In this document: piece after piece, positions 26,351 through 35,287 of the stretch
How the letters are laid out: every line of letters starts with the position of its first letter
Numbering within the stretch: position 1 is the first letter of the stretch
Assembly: GCA_011365055.1 (NCBI GenBank)
Contig: RDOG01000001.1
Coordinates: 186,001 to 250,000 of the forward strand
Length of the DNA stretch: 64,000 nucleotides
DNA from: Promethearchaeota archaeon
GTDB taxonomy: Archaea > Asgardarchaeota > Lokiarchaeia > Helarchaeales > RDOG01
Reading direction: 5' to 3'
The notes under the pieces: model-generated
Told to the model about the DNA's origin: nothing
Databases searched by the model: none
What the model saw: only the letters and a program-made list of their open reading frames with translations
Position numbers and translations under genes: made by a program

Positions 26351-26935
26351 GTGTTAAGAATTTCTTCAGACCGAAAAACAATAGCAATTAACAAGGAAAT
26401 TGCTCAAAAAATTAACGAAATTGCTAAAAAGAGGGGAAAAACAACTTATGCATTCTTAAATGAAATATTAGAGGCTGCAATCCTTGCAGAAGATCTTGAT
26501 TTAGATTGTAAAGAAGTAATCAAAACTAGTTACAATATACAGGTTATTAGAGACGCAGATCTATCATATGTGCCTAGATCATTATATAATTTACTTATGG
26601 AATTAGTATATCCAGAACAAAAAAGTATGATCATAGAAAAAACTCTCGAGTTTGGAAAGTGGTTAGGATCATATTCTAAGGTTAGATTCGCAGGAAAAGA
26701 ATTAGATACCGTTATAAACATATTAGATTCGTTATATTCTCGTACTGAAGAGAAATATAATATTAATATTAAAAATGATAAAGAATTAATCTTTCAACGA
26801 TATACTTTATTCCCGAATGTTAATCGATTAGACTCTGAAACCTATATATATGAAGGATTATTTTCAGAATTTGGATATAAATTAAAAAGTCGAAAAGTTA
26901 CAGAAAGTGATTATGAATTGATTTTTTACAAATAA
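26351..26935 (+). CDS. Ribbon-helix-helix-type regulator with unknown C-terminal domain
   Basis: 194 residues starting with GTG behind AAGGGG. The first 45 residues (KTIAINKEIAQKINEIAKKR, then TTYAFLNEILEAAI) look like a ribbon-helix-helix or CopG-like DNA-binding unit. The remaining 150 residues are mixed alpha/beta and not recognised. No cysteine ligand set is evident. It sits 75 bases upstream of an AMP-forming acyl-CoA ligase on the same strand and may regulate it. Confidence is in the gene, less in the DNA-binding call. Confidence 0.6.
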   Translation: MLRISSDRKTIAINKEIAQKINEIAKKRGKTTYAFLNEILEAAILAEDLDLDCKEVIKTSYNIQVIRDADLSYVPRSLYNLLMELVYPEQKSMIIEKTLEFGKWLGSYSKVRFAGKELDTVINILDSLYSRTEEKYNINIKNDKELIFQRYTLFPNVNRLDSETYIYEGLFSEFGYKLKSRKVTESDYELIFYK

Positions 26936-27010
26936 TGCAAATAATTTATATCTTTTCTTTTTAAATGTTGTTAAAATATATTTATTCTTTAATATCAGGG
27001 AGTTATTAAG

Positions 27011-28621
27011 ATGTTAATAGGAGATTGTTGTATTCGCAATGCAAGACAACCACATATTAGTAAAAATATTGCTGTAATTTTTAAGGATAAACAATATAAT
27101 TGGAAAGAATTAAACGAAGCTTGTAATTCATTAGCACATGCGTTACAAGAAATTGGTGTTAAAAAGGGAGATCGTGTTGCATTATTATTGAAAAATTCAG
27201 ATGCAGTCATAATTTCTTATTATGGAATCACAAAAATTGCGACGATCGTCCCAATTAATTATATGTCAAGTAAAAAAGAAATAATTTATATTCTTAACGA
27301 TTGCGAAGCCGAGGTACTAATAATTAGTAATAATTTATTATACCACGAAGAAGCTATTAAAACAGAGTGTCCAAAAATTAAAAATATCATCGTTTATAAT
27401 CAAGACGGGTTGGGAACGCCACCTCAATATAAGAATTTTGAAGATTTAATAATAAAATATTCAAAAGAAGAACCTATTCCTTTCAAAGAAATATTAAGTA
27501 CAGATATGGCTTATTTAATGTACACTGGAGGAACTACAGGTCTTCCTAAAGGTGTAATGCTTAGCCATGACAGTCTTTTAATAAATAGCTTGTCAACAGC
27601 AACATATGTAACAAAAAAAATAGATCCTGATAATTTGAAGATTTTAATTGCAATCCCTTTATTTCACATTGCAGCTAATATTGGAGCCATGCAAGCGGTA
27701 CTTATTGGTTCTACCATGGTTATTATGGATGGATTTGTAATAAAGGACTTTTTGGAAACGGTAGTTAAGCATAAATGCATTGGATTTGGTCTAGTTCCAA
27801 CGATGATTAATTTATTAATAAATTCTTCTGAAATCGAAGAATATCGAGAATATTTAGAAAAAAACATATTAATGATTGTCTATGGTGCATCTCCAATGGC
27901 TCCAACCGTTCTTCGTAAAACAATAAAAACATTTCCTGCATCTGATTTTTTCCAATACTTCGGTCAGACAGAATATTCTCCAGTCATGGCAGTCTTAGAT
28001 CCTATAGATCATGAAAAAGCACTTCAACCAGGTAATGAATATTTACTCACTGCTGCAGGAAGAGCAATGGTTGGAACAGATATTAGAATTGTTAATGATG
28101 AAGGTGTAGATGTTAAGCTTGGAGAAATAGGAGAAATTATTGCTAAAGGCTATGGAACAATGATAGGTTATTGGAAAAATCAAGATAAAACTAATGAGAC
28201 TATCAAAGATAACTGGTTATTTACTGGTGATATGGGACGAATGGATGAAGATGGTTACATTTATTGTGTAGATCGAAAAAAGGATATGATCATTTCTGGG
28301 GGGGAAAATATTTATACAAAGGAAGTTGAGGATGCATTATATAGCCATCCAGCAATATTAGAATGTGCTGTGATTGGAATTCCAGATGAAAGATGGGGAG
28401 AGGCAGTTCATGCAGTGGTGGTATTAAAAAAAGGATTCAAAAAAGGTGAAAATATCACGGAAGATGAATTGATAGCTCATGTAAAAGATCAAATCGCTAG
28501 ATATAAAGCACCAAAAAGTATACAGATTAAACGATCACTTCCAAAAAGCGCACAAGGAAAAATTTTGAAAAAAGATTTGAGAGTTAAATATTGGGAAGGA
28601 AAAGAAAGATCAATAAATTAA
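27011..28621 (+). CDS. AMP-forming acyl-CoA synthetase (fatty-acid-CoA ligase-like)
   Basis: 536 residues, class I adenylate-forming enzyme. Motifs: YTGGTTGLPKGVMLSH (AMP-binding signature), FQYFGQTEYSP (A5), LFTGDMGRMDEDGYIYCVDR (A7-A8 hinge), and LPKSAQGKILKKDLR with the catalytic Lys (A10). Members convert a carboxylate, ATP and CoA to acyl-CoA, AMP and pyrophosphate; the sequence is nearest in style to medium/long-chain fatty-acid ligases. It starts at the ATG at 27011 behind GGGAG and follows a possible ribbon-helix-helix regulator. Confidence 0.9.
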   Translation: MLIGDCCIRNARQPHISKNIAVIFKDKQYNWKELNEACNSLAHALQEIGVKKGDRVALLLKNSDAVIISYYGITKIATIVPINYMSSKKEIIYILNDCEAEVLIISNNLLYHEEAIKTECPKIKNIIVYNQDGLGTPPQYKNFEDLIIKYSKEEPIPFKEILSTDMAYLMYTGGTTGLPKGVMLSHDSLLINSLSTATYVTKKIDPDNLKILIAIPLFHIAANIGAMQAVLIGSTMVIMDGFVIKDFLETVVKHKCIGFGLVPTMINLLINSSEIEEYREYLEKNILMIVYGASPMAPTVLRKTIKTFPASDFFQYFGQTEYSPVMAVLDPIDHEKALQPGNEYLLTAAGRAMVGTDIRIVNDEGVDVKLGEIGEIIAKGYGTMIGYWKNQDKTNETIKDNWLFTGDMGRMDEDGYIYCVDRKKDMIISGGENIYTKEVEDALYSHPAILECAVIGIPDERWGEAVHAVVVLKKGFKKGENITEDELIAHVKDQIARYKAPKSIQIKRSLPKSAQGKILKKDLRVKYWEGKERSIN

Positions 28622-28636
28622 AACTTTTCAATTTTT

Positions 28637-29410
28637 TTATAATTTGGACTTAAAAAAATCAAACAAGGCTTCTCCGACTTTTTCATAAGCAATAAAATTA
28701 GTTAGATTATGATCTGCTTCCTTAATTTCAATAAATTCTTTTGGTTCATTAGCCAATTCAAAGAGATTTTTAATTTTTGATATTTGCATTAATTCATCTT
28801 TTGTTCCAGCAATAATTGCTATAGGTATTTTAAGTTTTGAAATTTCTTTAATAGGATTAAATTTTCGTGCTTCGTCTTTGACATTCTTAAAGATTTCATC
28901 TTTTTCAATTCCTTTAACTTCAAGTTTGAAAATTGGATCTGATCGCATCATATTAATAACAGGTTTGAACCAAGTAGCAAATTTTTTAATAAATAAATAT
29001 TCAGTATCAAAAACTGGTGCCCTAACACAAACAGCTTTTGGACGAGAATCGATTGCACTAACACAAATAGCAACTCCCCCGCCCATGCTTTCACCAAATA
29101 ATCCAATTCTTGTTTGATCTATATTTTTTAATCCATCAACAAAATTCAAAGCATTTATGACATCATATATCTCACCTTCAAATGAAAATTCTCCATCGCT
29201 TTCACGATGCCCACGAAAATCAAATGCCATGACGGCAAATCCTTCTCTAACTAACTTCAATTCGTTTTCTAATATCTTATCTGCATCTCCAGGGAATCCG
29301 TGAAGCTTAATTATTAAGGGATAGGGAGGTTCTTTCTTAGTAGGATAAACGATTTCCCCCACTATTTTCACTTCACCTTTGCTAACAAAAGATATTTCTT
29401 CAAATTTCAC
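28637..29410 (-). CDS. Alpha/beta hydrolase (serine hydrolase)
   Basis: 257 residues. HGFPGD forms the oxyanion region, GESMGGG is the nucleophile elbow (Ser), GTKDELM carries the acidic residue and EADHNLTN the His of the triad. FDFRGHRESDG is typical of S9/dienelactone-hydrolase-like cytosolic esterases. No signal peptide. The substrate is unknown. It converges with the acyl-CoA ligase. Confidence 0.85.
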   Translation of the reverse strand: MKFEEISFVSKGEVKIVGEIVYPTKKEPPYPLIIKLHGFPGDADKILENELKLVREGFAVMAFDFRGHRESDGEFSFEGEIYDVINALNFVDGLKNIDQTRIGLFGESMGGGVAICVSAIDSRPKAVCVRAPVFDTEYLFIKKFATWFKPVINMMRSDPIFKLEVKGIEKDEIFKNVKDEARKFNPIKEISKLKIPIAIIAGTKDELMQISKIKNLFELANEPKEFIEIKEADHNLTNFIAYEKVGEALFDFFKSKL

Positions 29411-29535
29411 TTGAAAACCTCAATTCATTATTAAATTAAGCTTAAGAAAAGTTTTATCTATTCAAGTTTTATTTTATAAATTATTACAAAATTATTAAAT
29501 TTTCTTAATTAAATGAAAATGCAAGAGATATCACC

Positions 29536-30204
29536 ATGATAAAACGTTGTAATCTTTTTGGGAACGAAAACATCGGAGTATTTGGTTGGAGTTGTGATGA
29601 TTATTGCCTAGTAGGCAGTGGAATTGAGAAAAAGAATAGATTAATTCTTGAAGAAATATTAAAGGTACCTATATATGAAGTAAACATTTCCCAAGCCAAA
29701 ATTGTTCACACGTTAAGTATTGGAAATAAAAAAGGAATTTTAGCGCCTAGAACAATCAGGGATGATGAATTAGACATCTTAAAAAAAATTTGTGGAGTCG
29801 CTACAAGAATTCCACATGAATTAACTGCAATAGGAAATCATATCTTATGTAATGATAATGGTGCCATTTTTAATCCTGAATATAATTCAACTATTAGAAA
29901 AATTATTGAAGATACTTTGGATATTGAAGCTGTACCCTATAATATTCTAAAAAATGAGCCTGGTTTAGTAGGAACTCACGCAATTTGTAATAATAAAGGA
30001 GTTTTAATTCATTCAGAAGCGGATGAAGAAAAATTAAAAGAAGTTAGCGATATATTAAAAGTAAAAGCAGATTTTGGAACGTTAAACTTAGGATATTATC
30101 CTGGTGCAGGAGGAATTGTAAACTCTAATGGCGGAGTAGTAGGAAATGAAACAACAGGTCCTGAAATCATGCATTTGGGTATTACATTGGGTTTAAATGA
30201 TTGA
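29536..30204 (+). CDS. eif6: Translation initiation factor aIF6
   Basis: 222 residues, the fivefold pseudosymmetric aIF6/eIF6. It binds the large ribosomal subunit and prevents premature joining with the small subunit. NIGVFGWSCDDYCLVG, GILAPRTIRDDE, GNHILCNDNGA, GTHAICNNKG and NSNGGVVGNETTG are the repeat signatures. This is a strong archaeal/eukaryotic marker. It starts an apparent plus-strand run with a hydrolase and an FAH-family protein. Confidence 0.96.
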   Translation: MIKRCNLFGNENIGVFGWSCDDYCLVGSGIEKKNRLILEEILKVPIYEVNISQAKIVHTLSIGNKKGILAPRTIRDDELDILKKICGVATRIPHELTAIGNHILCNDNGAIFNPEYNSTIRKIIEDTLDIEAVPYNILKNEPGLVGTHAICNNKGVLIHSEADEEKLKEVSDILKVKADFGTLNLGYYPGAGGIVNSNGGVVGNETTGPEIMHLGITLGLND

Positions 30205-30213
30205 GGTTGTAGA

Positions 30214-31053
30214 ATGTTTCCTCCCGAAATACCTCCAAAAATAAATTATATTACAAAAAGAATTAAGGTAGGTAATTATAATTTAGCATATTGGGACGAG
30301 GGAAATAAAAATAATGAAGTTATATGCTTCATCCATGGCTATACGGGAGATAAATTGGACTGGTTTTTTCAGATTGAAGAGTTTAAAAATAGATATAGGT
30401 GCATAGCTCATGAACACAGGTGCCATGGAGAATCTGATGTTAAGGATGAAACTGTGACAATAAAGGAACTTTCAGATGATTTTTATCTATTCTTAAACAA
30501 AATGAATATTAATAAGATAAATCTATGCGGTCATTCAATGGGTGGATTTGTTTCATTACAATTTGCTTTAGACCATCAAGATATGTTGAATAAATTGATA
30601 TTAGTTGATACAACCGCAAAATTGGAATTTACAGAGTATGCATTTGACATGATAAAAAAAATAGGGTATTATGAATTTGCTAAATTAACTGCGAAATATA
30701 CAGAATTTCCACTCAGAAAAAGACCCTCTGAACTTAAAGATTACTATAAAAAATTATCTAAATGGGAAATGGATAGAAAGAAGAACATTCCAGATTTTGT
30801 TGCCATTAATTTTATGAAATCATTCAAAGGACAAGATGTTGTAACTCGATTGAAAGAAATTAAAACAAAAACTTTAATAGTTTTCGGAAAACAGGATTTG
30901 TTAATTGATGCACGAATCCATGCTAAATTATTACATAGTAACATTCCAAATTCAATATTAAAGTTAATTGAAGGTTCGGGACATAACCCGACAAGAGAAA
31001 AAATTCCTGAATTCAATAGAATTTTAGGAGATTTTTTAATAAATAAATTCTAA
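30214..31053 (+). CDS. Alpha/beta hydrolase
   Basis: 279 residues. HGYTGDKLDW, HEHRCHGESD, GHSMGGFVSLQ (nucleophile Ser), FGKQDLLID (Asp) and GSGHNPTRE (His) give a complete alpha/beta-hydrolase triad with a helical lid in between. It resembles 3-oxoadipate-enol-lactonase or epoxide-hydrolase-type enzymes, but the substrate is not readable. It starts 10 bases after aIF6 and is probably co-transcribed with the FAH-family gene that follows. Confidence 0.85.
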   Translation: MFPPEIPPKINYITKRIKVGNYNLAYWDEGNKNNEVICFIHGYTGDKLDWFFQIEEFKNRYRCIAHEHRCHGESDVKDETVTIKELSDDFYLFLNKMNINKINLCGHSMGGFVSLQFALDHQDMLNKLILVDTTAKLEFTEYAFDMIKKIGYYEFAKLTAKYTEFPLRKRPSELKDYYKKLSKWEMDRKKNIPDFVAINFMKSFKGQDVVTRLKEIKTKTLIVFGKQDLLIDARIHAKLLHSNIPNSILKLIEGSGHNPTREKIPEFNRILGDFLINKF

Positions 31054-31075
31054 TTAAAATATAAAGGAAGACATC

Positions 31076-32086
31076 ATGAAATTAAATCAATTTTTGGTTC
31101 AGACTGAAATAGGAATAAAAAAAAGAATTGGATTGCTTTTCAAAGAGGATATTATCGATCTTTTTTCTGCCTATGTCTTATATCTTACTCAAGAAACAAA
31201 AGAAACGAAACCATATGAAATATCCAATGTTCGCATATCAAATAATATGAATGAATTTATAAAAGGAGGGGAATTAAGTCTTGAAGCTGCAAAGCAAGTA
31301 GAAAAATACATTAGTAATATTTCTGATTTATCTGAATTAATTGGACCCAATAAAGAAAAAATAGTTTTTAAAAAAGATGAAATTCGTTTTGCACAACCTC
31401 TTGATCCAATTTATTTTGTAGATTTTTTAACCTTTGAGAAACATTTCAATCAAGGATTACATATGTTAGCTGATTATGGGACTTGGAAAAAAACACCTGT
31501 TGGTTATAAAAAAAATCCTGGAACTGTTATTGGCGCATTTGATGACATTATGATACCAGAACGAATTACAAAATGGCTAGATTTTGAAATTGAATTTGCC
31601 ATAATAATTGGAAATTCCAAGAAAAAACAAAAAAATATTTCCAAAGAAGATGCATATGAAAATGTTTTTGGATATACTATATTAAACGATTTTTCTGCCA
31701 GAGATATGGAAATTCCTGAAATATTACTACGCCTCGGACCTTTTAAAAGTAAAGATTTTGATACAGCAGGTCCCATGGGGCCATATATTCTAACTATAGA
31801 TGAGATCAAAGGACATCCTGAACTTGAAATGGAATTACGTCACAATGGAATAATTGAACAAAAAGGTAATACTAAAGATATGATTTGGAAGGTTGATGAT
31901 TTAATTGAATATACTTCTAGAGATCAAACATTACATCCATGCACTGTCTTATGTAGTGGAAATCCAGGTAGATTTGAGGAGAAAGATACAATTAAAAAAT
32001 CTAAAAGACTTAAACCTGGTGATATAATTGAAACTGAAATTGAGAAAATTGGTTTGATGAAAAATAAAATTATTAAGAAAAATTAA
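31076..32086 (+). CDS. Fumarylacetoacetate hydrolase-family protein
   Basis: 336 residues. DFEIEFAIIIG supplies the two metal-binding Glu (E-x-E), and GYTILNDFSARDME the third acidic ligand, as in FAH superfamily C-C hydrolases, decarboxylases and acylpyruvases. FDTAGPMGPYI and GNPGRFEE fit the C-terminal lobe. The N-terminal 110 residues are a smaller cap domain. It likely acts on an acylpyruvate or enol-ketoacid from aromatic or amino-acid breakdown. It follows an alpha/beta hydrolase, and the two may work in one degradative step pair (inference). Confidence 0.88.
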   Translation: MKLNQFLVQTEIGIKKRIGLLFKEDIIDLFSAYVLYLTQETKETKPYEISNVRISNNMNEFIKGGELSLEAAKQVEKYISNISDLSELIGPNKEKIVFKKDEIRFAQPLDPIYFVDFLTFEKHFNQGLHMLADYGTWKKTPVGYKKNPGTVIGAFDDIMIPERITKWLDFEIEFAIIIGNSKKKQKNISKEDAYENVFGYTILNDFSARDMEIPEILLRLGPFKSKDFDTAGPMGPYILTIDEIKGHPELEMELRHNGIIEQKGNTKDMIWKVDDLIEYTSRDQTLHPCTVLCSGNPGRFEEKDTIKKSKRLKPGDIIETEIEKIGLMKNKIIKKN

Positions 32087-33153
32087 TCATTTCTTTTTCC
32101 TGAAATGAAATCATTAACCATTATTTCTGCTTCTTGAATAGTTGTATTTGTGGGAGGTTTTTTACAACAAAAAGCTGATACACTTTCAATTGGGCCAGCG
32201 GTTTTTCGATCCAAAGCAATTTTTACACCTCTAATTGCATCTATAACTATTGCAAAGGAGTTTGGTGCATCAATTGTCGTAAGTCGAATATCAATTGTAA
32301 TAGGTGAGTTATGAAAATAATTTCCTAAAATCCAAAAATAAGATTCTCTCCTATTTTCAAGAAAATCAACAAAATCAGTTGAACCTGAAACTACTGGTAC
32401 TTCTTGAAGTTCAGGAATTTGGCTTCTTACTGCTTCGGATTTAAAACTTCTTTTAACCCATCTCGATCTTTCCACAGAATTGAGTGATTCCATTGCACCT
32501 CCAACATCCAAACAATAAGTTTCCTTGATGATAATTCCTCTATCAACAAGCATTTTTAATAAATTTTTATGAATAATAGTAGAACCTATTTGATTCATGA
32601 TATCGTCTCCTACAATTGGTATTCCTGTATCCTTGAAACTTTTTGCCCAATCGGGATTAGAAGCGAGAGGAAAAGGTCCCGCATTTATAAAACCACATTT
32701 TGCTTTTAATGCTTGTTTCGCATAATATTCTGTAGCTTTAGAAGCTCCAGATGGGACTAGGTTTAATAAAACATCAATCTCATTGTCTCTAAGAACTTTC
32801 GCAACGTCAACAGGTTGAATACTTGAAACTTTCACAATTTCTTTTATAGATTCTGCTATTCCATCATGAATTTGACCCATTTTGATATCTACTCCAAGTT
32901 TTGGAACATCAATTATCTTGGGCGTATTATTTGGGTCTGAAAATATAGCTTCAGAAACATCTTTTCCGACTTTTTTTTCAGCAATATCAAAAGCAACCGT
33001 AATTTCAATGTCAGAAGGCCTATATCCTCCAAAAGAATCATGAATTATCCCAAGGGATTTGTAACCGTTTTTTTTATAAAATTCAATACCTTGAATTAAA
33101 CTAGAACAACAATTCCCAACGCCAGCTACTGCAAGACGAATTTTATTGCTCAT
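32083..33153 (-). CDS. ino1: Myo-inositol-1-phosphate synthase
   Basis: 356 residues, archaeal-length MIPS. It converts glucose-6-phosphate to inositol-1-phosphate using NAD, for inositol phospholipids. GVGNCCSSLIQGIEF is the NAD-binding loop, with SFGGYRPSDIEITVAFDI and VPSGASKATEYYA following. NQIGSTIIHKNLL is a typical active-site segment. Its end overlaps the convergent FAH-family gene by four bases. Confidence 0.93.
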   Translation of the reverse strand: MSNKIRLAVAGVGNCCSSLIQGIEFYKKNGYKSLGIIHDSFGGYRPSDIEITVAFDIAEKKVGKDVSEAIFSDPNNTPKIIDVPKLGVDIKMGQIHDGIAESIKEIVKVSSIQPVDVAKVLRDNEIDVLLNLVPSGASKATEYYAKQALKAKCGFINAGPFPLASNPDWAKSFKDTGIPIVGDDIMNQIGSTIIHKNLLKMLVDRGIIIKETYCLDVGGAMESLNSVERSRWVKRSFKSEAVRSQIPELQEVPVVSGSTDFVDFLENRRESYFWILGNYFHNSPITIDIRLTTIDAPNSFAIVIDAIRGVKIALDRKTAGPIESVSAFCCKKPPTNTTIQEAEIMVNDFISGKRND

Positions 33154-33292
33154 ATATAATCACTTTTTAAAAAAATTATGATAGAAAACAATAATTACTT
33201 TTTTTTATAAATCTAATTCTTTCAAAATTTATTTAAAAGAAAATCATAATTTAAATCAAATCTATAAAAGTTTTTTTAAATATTAGATAGTT

Positions 33293-33406
33293 CCTCCTCA
33301 ATGAGGAAACTCTGGACGTAACTATAATCAATCATTGATTAAGTATTAACCTAATCTCATCCTTGTCGTTTCACCCTCATTGAGTTTGAGGTGTACCCTT
33401 TTTTGG
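33293..33406 (+). ncRNA. Candidate structured small RNA between ino1 and eL33
   Basis: CTCAATGAGG (33297-33306) pairs perfectly with CCTCATTGAG (33375-33384), extended by CCTC (33293) with GAGG (33388) across a three-base bulge, closing a loop of about 68 bases. Inside, TAATCAA and TTGATTA form a second 7-bp hairpin. A TATA-like TATAAAAG (33263) sits about 28 bases upstream and a T run (33399-33404) follows the stem. No tRNA, C/D-box or known RNA family is recognised. The plus strand is favoured by the TATA and T run; the minus strand remains possible. Confidence 0.4.
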
Positions 33407-33447
33407 TAAAAAAATTAGTGAAATAACGAATTTATATTATGAAGTTA

Positions 33448-33735
33448 TTATTTTCTTATGGTAACCTCTGTGCCTAATGATTCACCAGGCATGGATTTAT
33501 CAAAAATTGCTCTTACGACTCCATTTTTTCCGTGAGTAGCTTGAATTTTTCCTCTTAGTATCTTACCTGATCTTGTTTCCCATTGAACTTCCTTTCCTAT
33601 TAATTGAGCTGCAATTTTATCGTCATCATAATCGGGGAATTTAATTAACACGTGTTTCATATATTGATGATGGCGTGCTCTTCTATAGTTCATTATTCTA
33701 CCTTTTAGACCTTTTTTTATTTTCACTTCTGCCAT
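33448..33735 (-). CDS. rpl35ae: 50S ribosomal protein eL33 (L35Ae)
   Basis: 95 residues, beta-barrel ribosomal protein of the archaeal/eukaryotic L35Ae family. NYRRARHHQYMKHVLIKF and the C-terminal GKIQATHGKNGVVRAIFDK, then PGESLGTEV, are diagnostic. It binds the large subunit near the tRNA exit region. Single gene at its locus, with a candidate RNA gene downstream. Confidence 0.95.
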   Translation of the reverse strand: MAEVKIKKGLKGRIMNYRRARHHQYMKHVLIKFPDYDDDKIAAQLIGKEVQWETRSGKILRGKIQATHGKNGVVRAIFDKSMPGESLGTEVTIRK

Positions 33736-33845
33736 TTCATTTGCACTTTTATTTTAATTTAAAAACTTAAAATATTAAAAAGATTAAAAGTTTTTCGCGT
33801 AATTATATTTTTAGAAAATTAAAAATTAATAAGAAGGATTGACAA

Positions 33846-34307
33846 ATGGTAGAGGAATTAAAAAAGAAATTTAAAGAACTGCAAGATTCATTTAATGCTT
33901 TATTCGAACAAAAACCAAAAAATGAAGAATTAGGTACTGACATTATAAAAAAACAAGAACCTTTTTTTGAAAAATTAACAAAATTCTCTGAAAATATTGC
34001 ATTAGGCTTTGAAAACATGCAAAAAAAATATAATGAAGATTATAACAAAATGAAGATTTCATTTCAAGACACGCAAAAGAAATGGGATGAAAAAATAAAA
34101 GAATTAGAGAAAAACCAACAAGAAAAGAAGGACGAATGGAAAAAAAGTTTTGAGGAATGGAAAAAACAGAATCAAGAGAACCTTAAAGAAGGATTAAATT
34201 TCTGGAATAAAACAGGCTGGAGATTATATATTCAAATGCTTTTAGGAACCATTCCAGTTATAATAATTTTGATAATAATATTCAATTTACTGAACATGTT
34301 TTTTTAA
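33846..34307 (+). CDS. Coiled-coil protein with C-terminal membrane anchor
   Basis: 153 residues. Residues 1-120 are highly charged, Lys/Glu/Gln-rich and predicted to be one long coiled coil with heptad character. Residues about 130-152 form a single hydrophobic helix (LLGTIPVIIILIIIFNLL) at the very C-terminus. This is the layout of a tail-anchored protein. No enzymatic motif is seen. It is followed 10 bases later by a small helical hypothetical gene. Function unknown; a membrane tether or scaffold is possible. Confidence 0.65.
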   Translation: MVEELKKKFKELQDSFNALFEQKPKNEELGTDIIKKQEPFFEKLTKFSENIALGFENMQKKYNEDYNKMKISFQDTQKKWDEKIKELEKNQQEKKDEWKKSFEEWKKQNQENLKEGLNFWNKTGWRLYIQMLLGTIPVIIILIIIFNLLNMFF

Positions 34308-34316
34308 TAATTAATA

Positions 34317-34730
34317 ATGTGTAGAGTATTGTCAGAAAATTTAGACATAATGATCAATATCCTTCGTAAATATAATTCAATCGCAAAAAAATCAAATCGA
34401 ACAACCGACTTTCTATTATTTTCAAGTTTATTAAAAAAATCTTGTTATGATTTTAAGAATATATATAAACAAATTAATGAATCAGATTTAAAAAATGTCA
34501 TATATGAAGACAATTTATTAGGATTATTTCAATTTTTAGATAAAAAATCATTAATTGATTTTAAAAAATCTGTTAAACAATTACAATCATTTAAATTTGG
34601 AAATTTTCTTTTTTCTAGTAATGATATTTTGGAATTTTTTATTAATCTACGAGAGTTTTTAGACAAAAACAATCATCCAAAACAAATGGAAAATTTATTC
34701 TTTTTATTTGAAAAATTATTATTAATTTAG
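34317..34730 (+). CDS. Hypothetical helical protein
   Basis: 137 residues, Lys/Phe/Leu-rich and apparently all-helical, with no recognisable motif, signal or membrane segment. It lies 10 bases after the tail-anchored coiled-coil gene on the same strand, so the two are probably co-transcribed. It converges with and overlaps the gene at 34727 by four bases. Confidence 0.5.
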   Translation: MCRVLSENLDIMINILRKYNSIAKKSNRTTDFLLFSSLLKKSCYDFKNIYKQINESDLKNVIYEDNLLGLFQFLDKKSLIDFKKSVKQLQSFKFGNFLFSSNDILEFFINLREFLDKNNHPKQMENLFFLFEKLLLI

Positions 34731-35044
34731 GAGGAATTTTCATCTATTTCTGATTCAATAATTGAATCGAGTATGTTTGAAATAGCATCTCGACTAAGCA
34801 TCCTATTAAGTTGAGTATTGACTTCTATTTTTTGAAGAAATATTTTTAAATCCCTGCGATTTTCGAATTGATGTGTAAAAGTGGTTCCTTGAACTTTAAT
34901 ATTTGCAAAATCATTATCTAAATTTACATAAATTCCACCTAAATTTCTATCATGTTTCATCATCATTGGGTTATTTCCTGAACCTTTGACGGTATAATAA
35001 TCAAACTGTCTCAATAACTTTTTAAACGAATTAACTTTTCCCAT
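34727..35044 (-). CDS. Hypothetical protein
   Basis: 105 residues with a beta-rich first half (YYTVKGSGNNPMMM, GGIYVNLDNDFANIKVQGT) and a helical second half. I do not recognise the family. No cysteines and no membrane segment. Monocistronic, with a leader holding an AT-rich region at 35045-35130. Confidence 0.5.
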   Translation of the reverse strand: MGKVNSFKKLLRQFDYYTVKGSGNNPMMMKHDRNLGGIYVNLDNDFANIKVQGTTFTHQFENRRDLKIFLQKIEVNTQLNRMLSRDAISNILDSIIESEIDENSS

Positions 35045-35287
35045 TTTTTTTCACCAAATATTACTTTAATATTATATAATTTATAATTCGAGGAAAATAT
35101 ATATATAACGTTTAAATTTTGAAAATATGCTCTAATATTAGTTAAAATATTAAAAATCTTAATAATAATTATTTTAAATTTTATAAAAAAAAAGGAATAA
35201 AATTAAAAGATTTTTATTTTACATAAATGCTACATTAATGATTATTTTTAAATAAAATTCCAAACTTTTTTAAATGGGAGATTTATT

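Noticed and set aside
33293..33406. RNase P or SRP RNA for the stem-loop
   Set aside because: The element is only about 110 bases, much too short, and conserved cores of those RNAs were not found.
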